A stretch of 64,000 nucleotides of DNA from Pontixanthobacter luteolus (GTDB taxonomy: Bacteria > Pseudomonadota > Alphaproteobacteria > Sphingomonadales > Sphingomonadaceae): assembly GCF_009828095.1 (NCBI RefSeq), contig NZ_WTYP01000001.1, positions 806,001-870,000 on the forward strand, read 5' to 3'. The notes under the pieces were generated by a model that made no database searches, was not told where the DNA came from, and saw only the letters and a program-made list of their open reading frames with translations. Every line of letters starts with the position of its first letter. The first letter of the stretch is position 1. Position numbers and translations under genes: made by a program. Shown here piece by piece: positions 19,409-28,013 of the stretch.

Positions 19409-21051
19409 AGAAGGATTTCACTCCGGAAAAAGAGCTTCTTTTCCTTGCCCTTGGCGGGTCGGGCGAGATTGGCATGAACGTCAACCTCTATGGCTGTGAT
19501 GGCAAGTGGCTGATGGTCGATCTGGGCATGACATTCTCGGGCAATGAATATCCCGGTGTCGATCTGGTCTTTGCCGATCTCGAATTTATCGAGGAACGGG
19601 CAGACGATCTGGTCGGCATCGTGCTTACCCACGCGCATGAAGATCACATTGGTGCGGTGCCCTATTTCGCGGCCGATCTGGGCGTTCCGCTTTACGCAAC
19701 ACCGTTCACTGCCGAATTGGTCCGGCGCAAACTTGAAGAAGCCGGCTTGCTGGACACAGTGGAACTGAACATTATCGAGGGGGCGGACAGCTTTGCTCTC
19801 GGACCTTTCGATATCGGATACGTCCCTCTCGCACATTCCATTGCTGAGGGGCACGCGCTTCTGATCGACACGCCCTATGGCCGTATTTTCCACACTGGCG
19901 ACTGGAAGCTGGACGAAGAGCCGATAATCGGTGATCCCACGACCGAAGAAGAACTCACCGAAGTAGGTGACGAAGGCGTGCTGGCGCTCGTCTGCGATTC
20001 GACCAATGTCTTCAACCCGAATCCGAGCGGCTCCGAAGGCGCGGTCTATCGCGGCCTGCTGGAAGAGGTTGGCAAGCACAAGGGCAGGCGTGTTCTGGTA
20101 ACAACCTTCGCCTCCAACGTCGCGCGGCTGCACACCCTTGGCGAGGTCGCAAAAGCATGCGGGAGGCAAGTTTGTGTCGCAGGGCGTTCGCTCGACCGGA
20201 TCATCGATGTGTCGCAGGACAATGGCTATTTGCTCGATTTCCCGGACCCGGTGGATTTTGACACGGCTATGGGCCTGCCGCGCGGTGAGGTTATGATCAT
20301 CGCCACTGGCGGGCAGGGAGAACCGCGGGCTGCGCTGTCACGAATAGCGGAATCGAACCATCCGCTCGAACTGGTCAAAGACGATGTTGTTCTGTTCTCC
20401 AGCCGACAAATTCCTGGCAATGAAATTTCCATCGGTAAAATTCAGAACCGGCTTGCCGATCGCGGTATAGTGATGGTTACAGACCGGCAGAGCGAAATCC
20501 ACGTATCCGGGCATCCTGGCAGACCTGAGCTTGAGGCGATGTATAGCTGGCTTCGGCCTGAAATTCTGGTGCCGGTACACGGCGAAATCCGGCATATGAA
20601 AGAGCAGGCGCGTTTGGGCGCTTCATGCGGGATCCCTCACAACGTCTTTCAGAAAAACGGCGACATCGTTAGGTTGGCTCCGGGTGACCCGGGCAAGATC
20701 GCCGAAGTCATTTCAGGACGGCTCGTCCTTGATGGTGACATCATTGTTCCCGCCGATGGCGATTCGATCGTTATGCGCCGCAGGATTGCCTATAACGGGA
20801 TCGTGATGGTCGCGCTCGACAGCAAGGGCAGGGCGGTAATCGACAGCGCAGGCCTGCCGCTTGATGAAGACTACGCCGACTTTGTGGTCGAGGCGAAAGC
20901 CGACATCGCTGCCGGACTGAAGCGGCTGAAAGGCAGCGCGCGCCGTGATCCTAAAGAAATTTCGGAAGCCGCCCGCCTCGCAGTCAGGCGTGCCGCCCAG
21001 CGCTGGAGCGGGAAAAAGCCGCAAGTCAAAGTCTTGCTGACCGGGGAATAG
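19405..21051 (+). CDS. rnj: Ribonuclease J
   Basis: 548 residues, metallo-beta-lactamase-fold 5'-to-3' exoribonuclease and endoribonuclease acting in RNA maturation and decay. The zinc motif HAHEDHIGA is near residue 75. The beta-CASP domain follows, with [12 protein letters not shown] and SSRQIPGNE, and [13 protein letters not shown] lies near residue 395. Start is GTG 19405 overlapping the coaX stop. Placement after birA-coaX at the end of the nuo operon is common in alphaproteobacteria. Confidence 0.95.
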   Translation: MKKDFTPEKELLFLALGGSGEIGMNVNLYGCDGKWLMVDLGMTFSGNEYPGVDLVFADLEFIEERADDLVGIVLTHAHEDHIGAVPYFAADLGVPLYATPFTAELVRRKLEEAGLLDTVELNIIEGADSFALGPFDIGYVPLAHSIAEGHALLIDTPYGRIFHTGDWKLDEEPIIGDPTTEEELTEVGDEGVLALVCDSTNVFNPNPSGSEGAVYRGLLEEVGKHKGRRVLVTTFASNVARLHTLGEVAKACGRQVCVAGRSLDRIIDVSQDNGYLLDFPDPVDFDTAMGLPRGEVMIIATGGQGEPRAALSRIAESNHPLELVKDDVVLFSSRQIPGNEISIGKIQNRLADRGIVMVTDRQSEIHVSGHPGRPELEAMYSWLRPEILVPVHGEIRHMKEQARLGASCGIPHNVFQKNGDIVRLAPGDPGKIAEVISGRLVLDGDIIVPADGDSIVMRRRIAYNGIVMVALDSKGRAVIDSAGLPLDEDYADFVVEAKADIAAGLKRLKGSARRDPKEISEAARLAVRRAAQRWSGKKPQVKVLLTGE

Positions 21052-21055
21052 TTCG

Positions 21056-21337
21056 ATGCAGATTACATCTATCATCGCAATCTATGCGCTATTCTGGGTG
21101 ATGACAGCGTTCGTCATGCTCCCATTCGGCGTGAAAACGCATGATGAAGCCGGCATACCGAAAATACCCGGTCAGGCCGACAGCGCGCCAGCCAATTTCC
21201 GGCCGGGCAGGCACGTGATCGTAGCGACAGCCATAGCTGCAGTGCTGACCGCACTGTTCGTGCTCAACTACGTCTATGGCTGGATCGGCGCGGACTTCCT
21301 AAACCTGTTTGAGGACCTGCTCAGCACGCCCTCCTGA
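21056..21337 (+). CDS. DUF1467 family membrane protein
   Basis: 93 residues. Two transmembrane helices (about 5-24 and 55-76) flank a loop with MLPFGVKTHDEAG. This pattern and position after rnj match the alphaproteobacterial DUF1467 family of unknown function. It starts 4 bases after the rnj stop and is the last gene of the nuo transcript; only 5 bases separate it from the convergent gene, and I see no clear terminator. Confidence 0.85.
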   Translation: MQITSIIAIYALFWVMTAFVMLPFGVKTHDEAGIPKIPGQADSAPANFRPGRHVIVATAIAAVLTALFVLNYVYGWIGADFLNLFEDLLSTPS

Positions 21338-21342
21338 CACGC

Positions 21343-23961
21343 TCAGTCGCGCAGCCGTTCGATTGCCTGTGCTAGCGCGACATACAGTTTACCCATGTCG
21401 GAACTGAGCAAGGTAACGCCAAGTGCGTTACCATCGCGGGTCGACAGCATGGTCCGCAGCATGGCTTCGAAATCATGGATGTACCGGCTGACGTTCTCGC
21501 GGAAATCAGCGTCATCGTCGTAAATCTGGGCGATGTCGCGCGCTTCCGTGTTGTCGAGCAGCCTGACCGCACGCCGGGTGAAGATACCGCGGTCACCGCG
21601 CAAATATGACGCCCAGGCCGTGTCGCTGACATCGGTTGTGACTGCCTTTGATATATCGATTGCGTTTGAATTGAGGCTTTCGGTGATTAGCGCAACTCGG
21701 CGAGCGAAATCGTTACCGACTTGCTCTTCGGCCTGCTCACGGGCGCGGGCGACACGGGTTTCCAGATTACCGGCCAATTCATCGATCTTCGCCAGCTGAT
21801 CGCGAAGCTGGCGGGCGACATCGCGCCCTGCATTGCTTGCATTGCTTGCCGCTTCCTCAAGCTGCTTGAGCGATCCGCGAGCAGCGGTGCCGATCGTGCG
21901 GCCCATGGCTTCACTGGTTTCAGCGGCGACAAAGCTGGCAACGTTTTCTGCGCTCTTGCGCGCCTCGGTCTCGATAATCTGCGGAGTGGTCCGGGCTGCT
22001 TCTTCGAGCGCGCTGATCGCGGACCGCAACTGGGTCTGTGCATTGCGCGACAGCAGGTCGCTCTCTTCATTGACTCCCGACAGGCTGCTTCGCAAATCGC
22101 CGACGATGCGGGTGGTTTCGGCAGTGGTTTCGATCAATTTTGCCCGCAACGTATCTATTTCAGCGATAGTATCGCGGCCGGTTTCCTGAGCTGCAATGAC
22201 GTAGTTCGAAAGTTCTTCGCTCTTTCCGCCGGCAGCATCCACGATTGAACCAAGCTCGACAGCGCCTTGCTTTGCCTGCTCAAGCCGAGCTTCGGCCTCC
22301 GCGATAGCGTTCGGCAGGTCTTGCTGACTATGCTGCGTACTCGCCTGGATAAGTTCCAGCAGGCGCACGCTGCTATCGGTGAGGGCAGCAACCGCTTCAT
22401 CTACTCCGCCGAGAGTAGAGCGGCTGCGTTCGAGATTGCTCGCCAACGCATCGGCATTCTGCGCGACACGGGTCTGTGTATCGTCGCTGATCTCCGCAAC
22501 CTCGCGCATTGCGGTACGGAGGCTGTCAATGCGAGCGGCAATGCCTTCGCTGCGCTCTGCCAGCGTATCGGCATCGGCCAGTTGTTTTTCGCGCCGCTCG
22601 GCAAGTTCGTGGTCAAGCGCGGCGAGCTGTTTGCCGAGCGCCTCGATGGCTTTCGCTTCATCGGCTTCCATCGTCTCGCGGCGGGAATTGATCTTCTCCG
22701 TCAGCACGGAATCGCGGTGCGCGATATTGGCGTCGATTGCCTCTGCTTCGCTTGTCAGGGCCGCCAGTTTCGCATTGGCGGATTCCAGCGCACGTTGATC
22801 GATGCCCTGAATTTCGTCGATCGCATCGAGCAGTTGCTTTTTCAGCGTTTCAACGCGGTTCTGCCAAAGGTCGAGCGCCTTTGTCTCGGTTTCCTGAACC
22901 GAATTTCCGACGGTTGCAGCTTCATCGCGCATTGAATTGAGACGCAGGCGGAGAGATCGTAGGGCCTCTTCTTCCTCCTGTTCCAGGCTCTCGCGAGTGG
23001 CCTTGAATTCCTCGGCCAGCGCATCTGCGCGGCGGCGGATCGCGGCGATGGCTTCCACCTCGCGGCTATCCAGTTCACCGCGAAACTCGTCACTCTTTTC
23101 GCGCAGCGCACCGAAGCGTTCGTTCGCGATGGTTTCCAATTGATCGGTTTGCGCTTCGAACCCAGCTAGGGCACTGTTGATCTTCTCTTGAATGGAGCCA
23201 ACCTGCGTTTCGCTTGCTTTGCCGAAATCATTGAGACGTTCGAAACCGATCACCAGTTCGGCGATTTGTCCGTGGGCAGTGCGGCCTGCAGTTCCGATCT
23301 GGTTCGAAACATCCTTCGCCGAATTGGCAATGACGGGCAGTTCGTCACGCAATTTACTCATGTTTTCGAGAGCGATATCGCTCACGCTTGCGATCGTATC
23401 GATCTGGCCGCTGTTCTCAATGATCAGCGACTGGAGATGTTCTGCATTGGTCGACAGGCGTTCGCTCGATACACGGCCGAGCGATTCCAATTCCCGTGAC
23501 TGCGACGAAAGAAATTCGCGTGCGAGGCTGAGTTCCCGGTTAACCGTCTTCAGACGCTCTTCCAGCAAGGCGGACTCGTCTGACAGGGTGCGCGCAACCG
23601 CGCCAAAGCGAGCAGCCTCGTGGCGGCTGTTGCGGATCGCGAGCATCCACAGGGACACTACCAGCAATACCGGAATGGCCCATGCGGTGATCCACCCGGT
23701 CCATTGCTGCGGCGTTCCGCCTACCAGAATGTCAGACTGGTTTGCCCAACCGTAAAAACCGGTCCAGCCTGCGATCGCCAAGACCGCGAGGGTGGGCACC
23801 AACCATCCAAATCGCGGGCCAGCAGCATCGGGATCCTGCCACTCTTCATAATATTCTTCTTCAAGCACGAGGCTGTCTTCCGTCTCCATCGAGACAGTGT
23901 CCGACTGCGCATCTTGCGGCTCTTCGGGGCCAATGGCCCGGATATGGTTTCCCCCGGTCAT
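21343..23961 (-). CDS. Two-TM, long coiled-coil protein resembling polarity factor TipN
   Basis: 872 residues. An acidic N-terminal segment (1-50) is followed by two transmembrane helices (about 52-70 and 89-108). Residues about 120-790 are almost continuous coiled coil, rich in Glu, Ala, Leu, Arg and Ser, with many SR-LE-SLG and EIDTLRAKL-type heptads. A non-coiled C-terminal domain of about 85 residues begins near SYLRGDRGIFTRRAVRLLD and is likely the conserved functional tip. This size and architecture match Caulobacter TipN (about 880 residues, two N-terminal TM helices, cytoplasmic coiled coil), which marks the new pole. Orthology is inference; a generic coiled-coil membrane protein is the alternative. 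It is divergent from the Hpt-like gene. Confidence 0.6.
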   Translation of the reverse strand: MTGGNHIRAIGPEEPQDAQSDTVSMETEDSLVLEEEYYEEWQDPDAAGPRFGWLVPTLAVLAIAGWTGFYGWANQSDILVGGTPQQWTGWITAWAIPVLLVVSLWMLAIRNSRHEAARFGAVARTLSDESALLEERLKTVNRELSLAREFLSSQSRELESLGRVSSERLSTNAEHLQSLIIENSGQIDTIASVSDIALENMSKLRDELPVIANSAKDVSNQIGTAGRTAHGQIAELVIGFERLNDFGKASETQVGSIQEKINSALAGFEAQTDQLETIANERFGALREKSDEFRGELDSREVEAIAAIRRRADALAEEFKATRESLEQEEEEALRSLRLRLNSMRDEAATVGNSVQETETKALDLWQNRVETLKKQLLDAIDEIQGIDQRALESANAKLAALTSEAEAIDANIAHRDSVLTEKINSRRETMEADEAKAIEALGKQLAALDHELAERREKQLADADTLAERSEGIAARIDSLRTAMREVAEISDDTQTRVAQNADALASNLERSRSTLGGVDEAVAALTDSSVRLLELIQASTQHSQQDLPNAIAEAEARLEQAKQGAVELGSIVDAAGGKSEELSNYVIAAQETGRDTIAEIDTLRAKLIETTAETTRIVGDLRSSLSGVNEESDLLSRNAQTQLRSAISALEEAARTTPQIIETEARKSAENVASFVAAETSEAMGRTIGTAARGSLKQLEEAASNASNAGRDVARQLRDQLAKIDELAGNLETRVARAREQAEEQVGNDFARRVALITESLNSNAIDISKAVTTDVSDTAWASYLRGDRGIFTRRAVRLLDNTEARDIAQIYDDDADFRENVSRYIHDFEAMLRTMLSTRDGNALGVTLLSSDMGKLYVALAQAIERLRD

Positions 23962-24032
23962 TCTTGGAATCTACCACTTTTCCACAGGAGTGAAACCCCA
24001 TCTTAACCCTGACGCGATTAGTTAATCTACTT

Positions 24033-24335
24033 ATGTTGTATGAAAACGGCAGTCTTGACGCGACTTTAGCAGCAGCAGCGGGGGAAGATCCGGCGCTGAT
24101 GGCTGAATTGCGCGGTGCATTCGCAGACAGTGTCGAGCGGCAGGTTGACTTGCTGAAACGATCACGATGCGACGCGAACTGGAACATTGCGGCTCTTCGG
24201 CTCAAGGGTGTTGCAGCCGGCTTTCACGCGGATGAGCTTATCTTGTTAGCCGAGGAGGCAATTGACTCCGCGCCGGGCGAACCCACGGTGATTCGCAAGA
24301 TCGAAACCTTCCTCGGCAATTTTCGCACCACATAA
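24033..24335 (+). CDS. Hpt-like protein lacking the phosphorylatable histidine
   Basis: 100 residues, soluble and helical. The segment IAALRLKGVAAGFHADELIL (residues 52-71) aligns with the Hpt signature in which His-x-Leu-Lys-Gly is followed by a small residue and Gly; LKG is intact at 57-59. The position of the phosphoacceptor histidine is occupied by Leu55. Phosphotransfer therefore looks impossible at the usual site. Start is ATG 24033. It faces away from the TipN-like gene across 71 bases and precedes the nucleotidyltransferase-like gene by 77 bases. The fold assignment rests on one motif plus length. Confidence 0.55.
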   Translation: MLYENGSLDATLAAAAGEDPALMAELRGAFADSVERQVDLLKRSRCDANWNIAALRLKGVAAGFHADELILLAEEAIDSAPGEPTVIRKIETFLGNFRTT

Positions 24336-24412
24336 CCCGTGGACCAGGCTTCACGCTTGGTTGTTGACCCTTAACGCTCTAAACCTGCCCTCTTGATATT
24401 GAGAGGTTGCTG

Positions 24413-25624
24413 GTGCGCGTTGCATTGCTTTCATCGCTGGAATTGCTTGGCGCAGAGGACGAGGGCCGGCGTGCATTCATGCGCATTGGCGGCCGCAGCG
24501 TATTGCAGCGACAGATGGAATTTGCGCTCGCATTCGGCTGCGAGCGGATTGCGTGCCTGTCGGACAGCATTTCGCCTGAATTGATGGACTTGCAGTCATT
24601 CGCGGAAAGTCGCGGAGCTCAGTTTCAGATCATCCGCGATGCGCGGCCACTGTCCGGGATGGTCAAGTCAGACGACAAGCTGTTGGTGATTGGTGACGGA
24701 GTGGTTTTCGACCAGTCCGTGGCTCATGAAGTTTTAGGGGAAGGGCGCAAAGTACTGACCTTGCCCGCCGACCGTGGCGTGCCGTTGGGTTTCGAACGGT
24801 TGGACCGTGACCGCGCCTGGGCCGGTGTGATGATCGCGGCAGGAGCCCTCGTTGAGCGGTTGGCAGATATGCCGCGCGATATCGATCCGGTTTCGACTTT
24901 GCTCAGGCTTGCCTTGCAATCGGGATCAATCACAGCAGAAGTTTCTGCCGAGATGCTCGCCGATGATAGCTGGGCGCTGGTCAACTCCTCAGGTTCGGCG
25001 GCCAAGTTCGAAAAACGCTGGCTTGCGAAAGCTGTCAATCCGGCATCGTTCGCTGCACTTACCAGTTCGATCGCAGACCGCACCGCCTTGTCAGTGCTCA
25101 AGCGGCATACCCGCCCGCAAAAGGCTATTCGTGCGGGGGCGGCAATCTCCATTGCGTCCCTGATAGGCGCAGCGGCCGCCGGTTGGGCTGGATACCCCGT
25201 CGCCGGTCTCGGAATAGCCGCCATAACCTGGTTCTCGGGCCGTTTCGCCGGCACATTGTCGTCGATAGTCAGCGACGGGCTTGAAGCGAAACGGCTCAAT
25301 CGGTTGTCGGCCCCAGGCCTGTTGGTGGTGGTGGATGCGTTGATCATCATGTTGGCGCTTGCGACAGTTCCCCCATCCAAGAAGATTGCGGCATTTTTTG
25401 CGGTGTTCATGCTGCTCGGCTTGCTGCGTGTTCTGGCGGCGAAGACCCATGATTTTTCGGGTCCGAATCTGCGGGATTTTTTCCAAGACAGGGGGCTACT
25501 GCTGGCGATCCTGTGCGCGGCGGCAGCTTTTGGGAATATTACCCTTATTTCTCAGGTGGTTGCAGCAATTCTCATGCTTTTTGCATTGGTGCGATCTTTG
25601 CCGTCGAGGATAACGCAGGTTTAA
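24413..25624 (+). CDS. Nucleotidyltransferase-like domain fused to degenerate CDP-alcohol-phosphotransferase-like membrane domain
   Basis: 403 residues. Residues 1-190 resemble an NTP-transferase fold (RVALLSSLELLG, RIGGRSVLQRQMEFALAFGC, LLVIGDGVVFD). Residues about 240-400 contain five to six hydrophobic helices. In the membrane part, D288-G-L-E-A-K293 followed by G302 and D308 resembles the CDP-alcohol phosphotransferase motif DGxxAR-x8-GxxxD-xxxD, but spacing to the third Asp is off by two and the fourth Asp is Ile. The combination recalls bifunctional inositol-1-phosphate cytidylyltransferase/phosphotransferases. GTG 24413 is preferred over TTG 24407 because GAGAGG ends 6 bases before it. 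Activity is doubtful; function unknown. Confidence 0.5.
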   Translation: MRVALLSSLELLGAEDEGRRAFMRIGGRSVLQRQMEFALAFGCERIACLSDSISPELMDLQSFAESRGAQFQIIRDARPLSGMVKSDDKLLVIGDGVVFDQSVAHEVLGEGRKVLTLPADRGVPLGFERLDRDRAWAGVMIAAGALVERLADMPRDIDPVSTLLRLALQSGSITAEVSAEMLADDSWALVNSSGSAAKFEKRWLAKAVNPASFAALTSSIADRTALSVLKRHTRPQKAIRAGAAISIASLIGAAAAGWAGYPVAGLGIAAITWFSGRFAGTLSSIVSDGLEAKRLNRLSAPGLLVVVDALIIMLALATVPPSKKIAAFFAVFMLLGLLRVLAAKTHDFSGPNLRDFFQDRGLLLAILCAAAAFGNITLISQVVAAILMLFALVRSLPSRITQV

Positions 25625-25647
25625 CCATACTGGGCTAAGGCAGCGGG

Positions 25648-26610
25648 ATGAGCGATACCACCGCAAACCACGAAGCCGGAATTCCGGTAGAAAACGTACT
25701 TCGTGAAGAGCTCGCCCATGGCGATGCCGTGCTCGGTACAACTGCGCCTATTCTTGGGCATCTTGTCCTGAGCTCGGCAAATTCGCTCTTCAGTGACGAG
25801 ATCGTTGCGCAGGTTCGCGGCATGGCCGCCAGCATCGCTTCTCAATTGCTTTCCGCACAGGCGAAAGCGGTCAATACAGAAGCCCTTGATGCCTATATCG
25901 AGCAGCGGCGCGATCCGTTGGTTGAAGCGCTCCTTTCCAAGAACGAGTTTCTGTTTCACCTGCATGCGCTGACAGTTGAACGCCAGTTGGCTGCACGGTT
26001 AGAATCGCGAAACGCAATCGATCTGGTGCTCTCACCGCTGTTGCAGGCATTGGTGTCTTCCGATGACGCGAATACATCGAGCACGGCAATGTCGGTGCTC
26101 GCTGCGCAGTCTCGTTTTATCCAGCATCAGCGGCGCATGGAATTGCCGCTGAATGAATTGCCGGGCGACCTGTTCCATGCAGCGATCCAACATTGGCGCG
26201 CGCTGGATAACGGTGAGAATGAAGAAACCGCAGACCAAGTGGAAGAGCAGCTCAGAAGTGCATATAATGAAGGCGACGGACGGGCCGGATTGCTCGCGCG
26301 TCTGGTGTCAGGGATGGGCAGCGGGAGCCGGGCTGCGCTATCGATCAGCCATGCGGGGGTCGCAATTTTCTTGACCGCAGTCGCGCTATCGACCGCTCAA
26401 AGCCGCGACCTCGTGGCAATGTCCACCTCGGATCGTCAGCTCGGACGGCTCGCTCTCGCACTACGAGCAACCGGATTAAAGCCGAGCGAAGTCGAAGAGC
26501 AGTTTGTGCATATCCATCCGGAAATATCGCTCCCGGATGGTTTCGACATGCTTCGCGTGGACCGCGCAGCGCAGTTGCTTGCATCGTCAGACGGCTTTGG
26601 GGCCGCTTGA
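25648..26610 (+). CDS. Unknown alpha-helical cytoplasmic protein
   Basis: 320 residues. I do not recognise the family. It has no signal peptide; one moderately hydrophobic stretch occurs near residues 232-252 (ISHAGVAIFLTAVALS), too weak to call a membrane helix. The predicted content is nearly all helix, with Ala/Leu-rich repeats that could form HEAT- or DUF2336-like packing. It lies 23 bases after the nucleotidyltransferase-like gene and 4 bases before the kinase gene, so all three are probably one transcript and the protein may act with the kinase. Confidence 0.6.
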   Translation: MSDTTANHEAGIPVENVLREELAHGDAVLGTTAPILGHLVLSSANSLFSDEIVAQVRGMAASIASQLLSAQAKAVNTEALDAYIEQRRDPLVEALLSKNEFLFHLHALTVERQLAARLESRNAIDLVLSPLLQALVSSDDANTSSTAMSVLAAQSRFIQHQRRMELPLNELPGDLFHAAIQHWRALDNGENEETADQVEEQLRSAYNEGDGRAGLLARLVSGMGSGSRAALSISHAGVAIFLTAVALSTAQSRDLVAMSTSDRQLGRLALALRATGLKPSEVEEQFVHIHPEISLPDGFDMLRVDRAAQLLASSDGFGAA

Positions 26611-26614
26611 TCCG

Positions 26615-27994
26615 ATGAACAAACTTTCCGGAAATTTCATCGCCCGCGCGCGCACAGATGAGGCGGACAGGTTGGTCGAGGCTCAGGAGCCTCTGGCATC
26701 GCTCCAGCAGAATTGCGGCGGAGAAATTCCGGGCGACCTGGCGATTCCCGAACTGCGCGAACTGGTTCTGAAAGTCCGCCAATCCAACCTTAAGCTCGCA
26801 CGTTCAATTAGCGCGTTCGATGGTGAAGACGTTGTCACTGCCTGGGTTGAAGTCACCCCTGCACGCAAGGACGGAGACGGCTGCTATATCGGTGTAGCAA
26901 ACTGGCAGACCAGTCCGGTGCCCGAACAGAGCGAGGCGGCCAGTGCGGCCCGCAGACAGGCGGTCGACGAGTCAGTGGCCGAACTAAACGCTCGGCTCGA
27001 TTCAAAACAGAACATTCTGACCGTCGAAAGTGAAGCACGTGATCTTGCTGATCTGACCGCTAGGATGCGTCATTCGCGCGGTACCCCATGGACCGATTTC
27101 GTGGAATTCCCGTCGAATACGCATGAGCAGCCTATGCATTGGCGCCTGCTGGACGGTGCGCAGTGCACTGTCGAAGGGTCCGACCGTATCTGGACGGCAA
27201 GTCTTGTTCCACTCGGGCGGCCCGAGCCGGGCAGTAGCGGTTTCGACCTGTATCTGGTTGCGGATCGTCCGCTCGTCGACCGGCGAAAGCCGCTCGCGGA
27301 GCCAAAGCCGGATACTATGCATTCGATCGGGCGAGATCTTTCACCGGTTCTGCGTCAGCCGATCGCTCGCATTATCGCCAATGCAGAAACGATCCGCTCT
27401 AAAATGGCGGGGCCGCTGTCGGAAGAATACAGCGGATATGCCGCCGATATTGCGACCGCAGGGCAGCACCTGATGTCGTTGATAGAGGATCTCGCCGATC
27501 TGGAAGTTGTCGAGTCAGAAGACTTTACCACCGCGCCGGATCAGATTGATCTAGCCGATGTGGCGCGCCGCGCTGCGGGTATCCTCGGGGTGCGGGCAAA
27601 AGAACGGTCGATTTCGCTGAAAGCGCCGGGTCCGGAAATCTCGGTTCCTGCGACAGCTGAGTTCCGCCGCGCGCTGCAGATTCTGCTCAATCTGGTGGGC
27701 AACGCTATCCGCTATGCCCCTGAGGGTTCGGAAGTCGAGATTTCAGCAAGGCTGACCAAGTTTGGCGCGCAGGCCAGCGTTTCCGACGAAGGGAAGGGCC
27801 TGTCGGAGGAACAGCAAGCTGTCGTGTTCAAGAAATTCGAACGGCTTGGCCGCAGCGGAGACGGCGGTTCTGGCCTCGGTCTGTACATTTCGCGCAAGAT
27901 TGCCCGCGCAATGGGCGGGGACCTGACAGTAAAAAGCGCGCCCGACAAAGGGGCGCGCTTCATACTGGATGTGCCGCCTGCCGAAGCAGGCTGA
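26615..27994 (+). CDS. Histidine-kinase-like protein with Pro in place of the phosphoacceptor His
   Basis: 459 residues, no transmembrane helix. Residues 1-230 are an unassigned cytoplasmic sensory region. The dimerisation/H-box segment DLSPVLRQPIARIIANAE (241-258) aligns position by position with the usual SHELRTPL-type box, but the histidine is Pro244. The ATP-binding domain looks intact: N-box NLVGNAIRYAP (N363), G1 box DEGKG (D391), F-box FKKFERLG and G2 box GGSGLGL (417-423). So it may bind ATP but should not autophosphorylate at the normal site. ATG 26615 is chosen, 4 bases after the upstream stop; the frame opens earlier at 26504 inside that gene. Known precedent: Caulobacter DivL has Tyr there. 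Confidence 0.8.
   Translation: MNKLSGNFIARARTDEADRLVEAQEPLASLQQNCGGEIPGDLAIPELRELVLKVRQSNLKLARSISAFDGEDVVTAWVEVTPARKDGDGCYIGVANWQTSPVPEQSEAASAARRQAVDESVAELNARLDSKQNILTVESEARDLADLTARMRHSRGTPWTDFVEFPSNTHEQPMHWRLLDGAQCTVEGSDRIWTASLVPLGRPEPGSSGFDLYLVADRPLVDRRKPLAEPKPDTMHSIGRDLSPVLRQPIARIIANAETIRSKMAGPLSEEYSGYAADIATAGQHLMSLIEDLADLEVVESEDFTTAPDQIDLADVARRAAGILGVRAKERSISLKAPGPEISVPATAEFRRALQILLNLVGNAIRYAPEGSEVEISARLTKFGAQASVSDEGKGLSEEQQAVVFKKFERLGRSGDGGSGLGLYISRKIARAMGGDLTVKSAPDKGARFILDVPPAEAG
27931..27960 (-). terminator. Intrinsic terminator of gltA, embedded antisense in the kinase-like gene
   Basis: Perfect 10-base stem (27951-27960 with 27934-27943) around a 7-base loop. Read on the minus strand the stem is followed by a run of five T. 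It lies 54 bases past the gltA stop, but inside the last 22 codons of the convergent kinase-like gene. Confidence 0.8.
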
Positions 27995-28013
27995 CACTTC
28001 CATTCTGTTCTGA

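Noticed and set aside
23962-24032. CtrA box between the TipN-like and Hpt-like genes
   Set aside because: Two TTAA halves are present but are 15 bases apart instead of 7.
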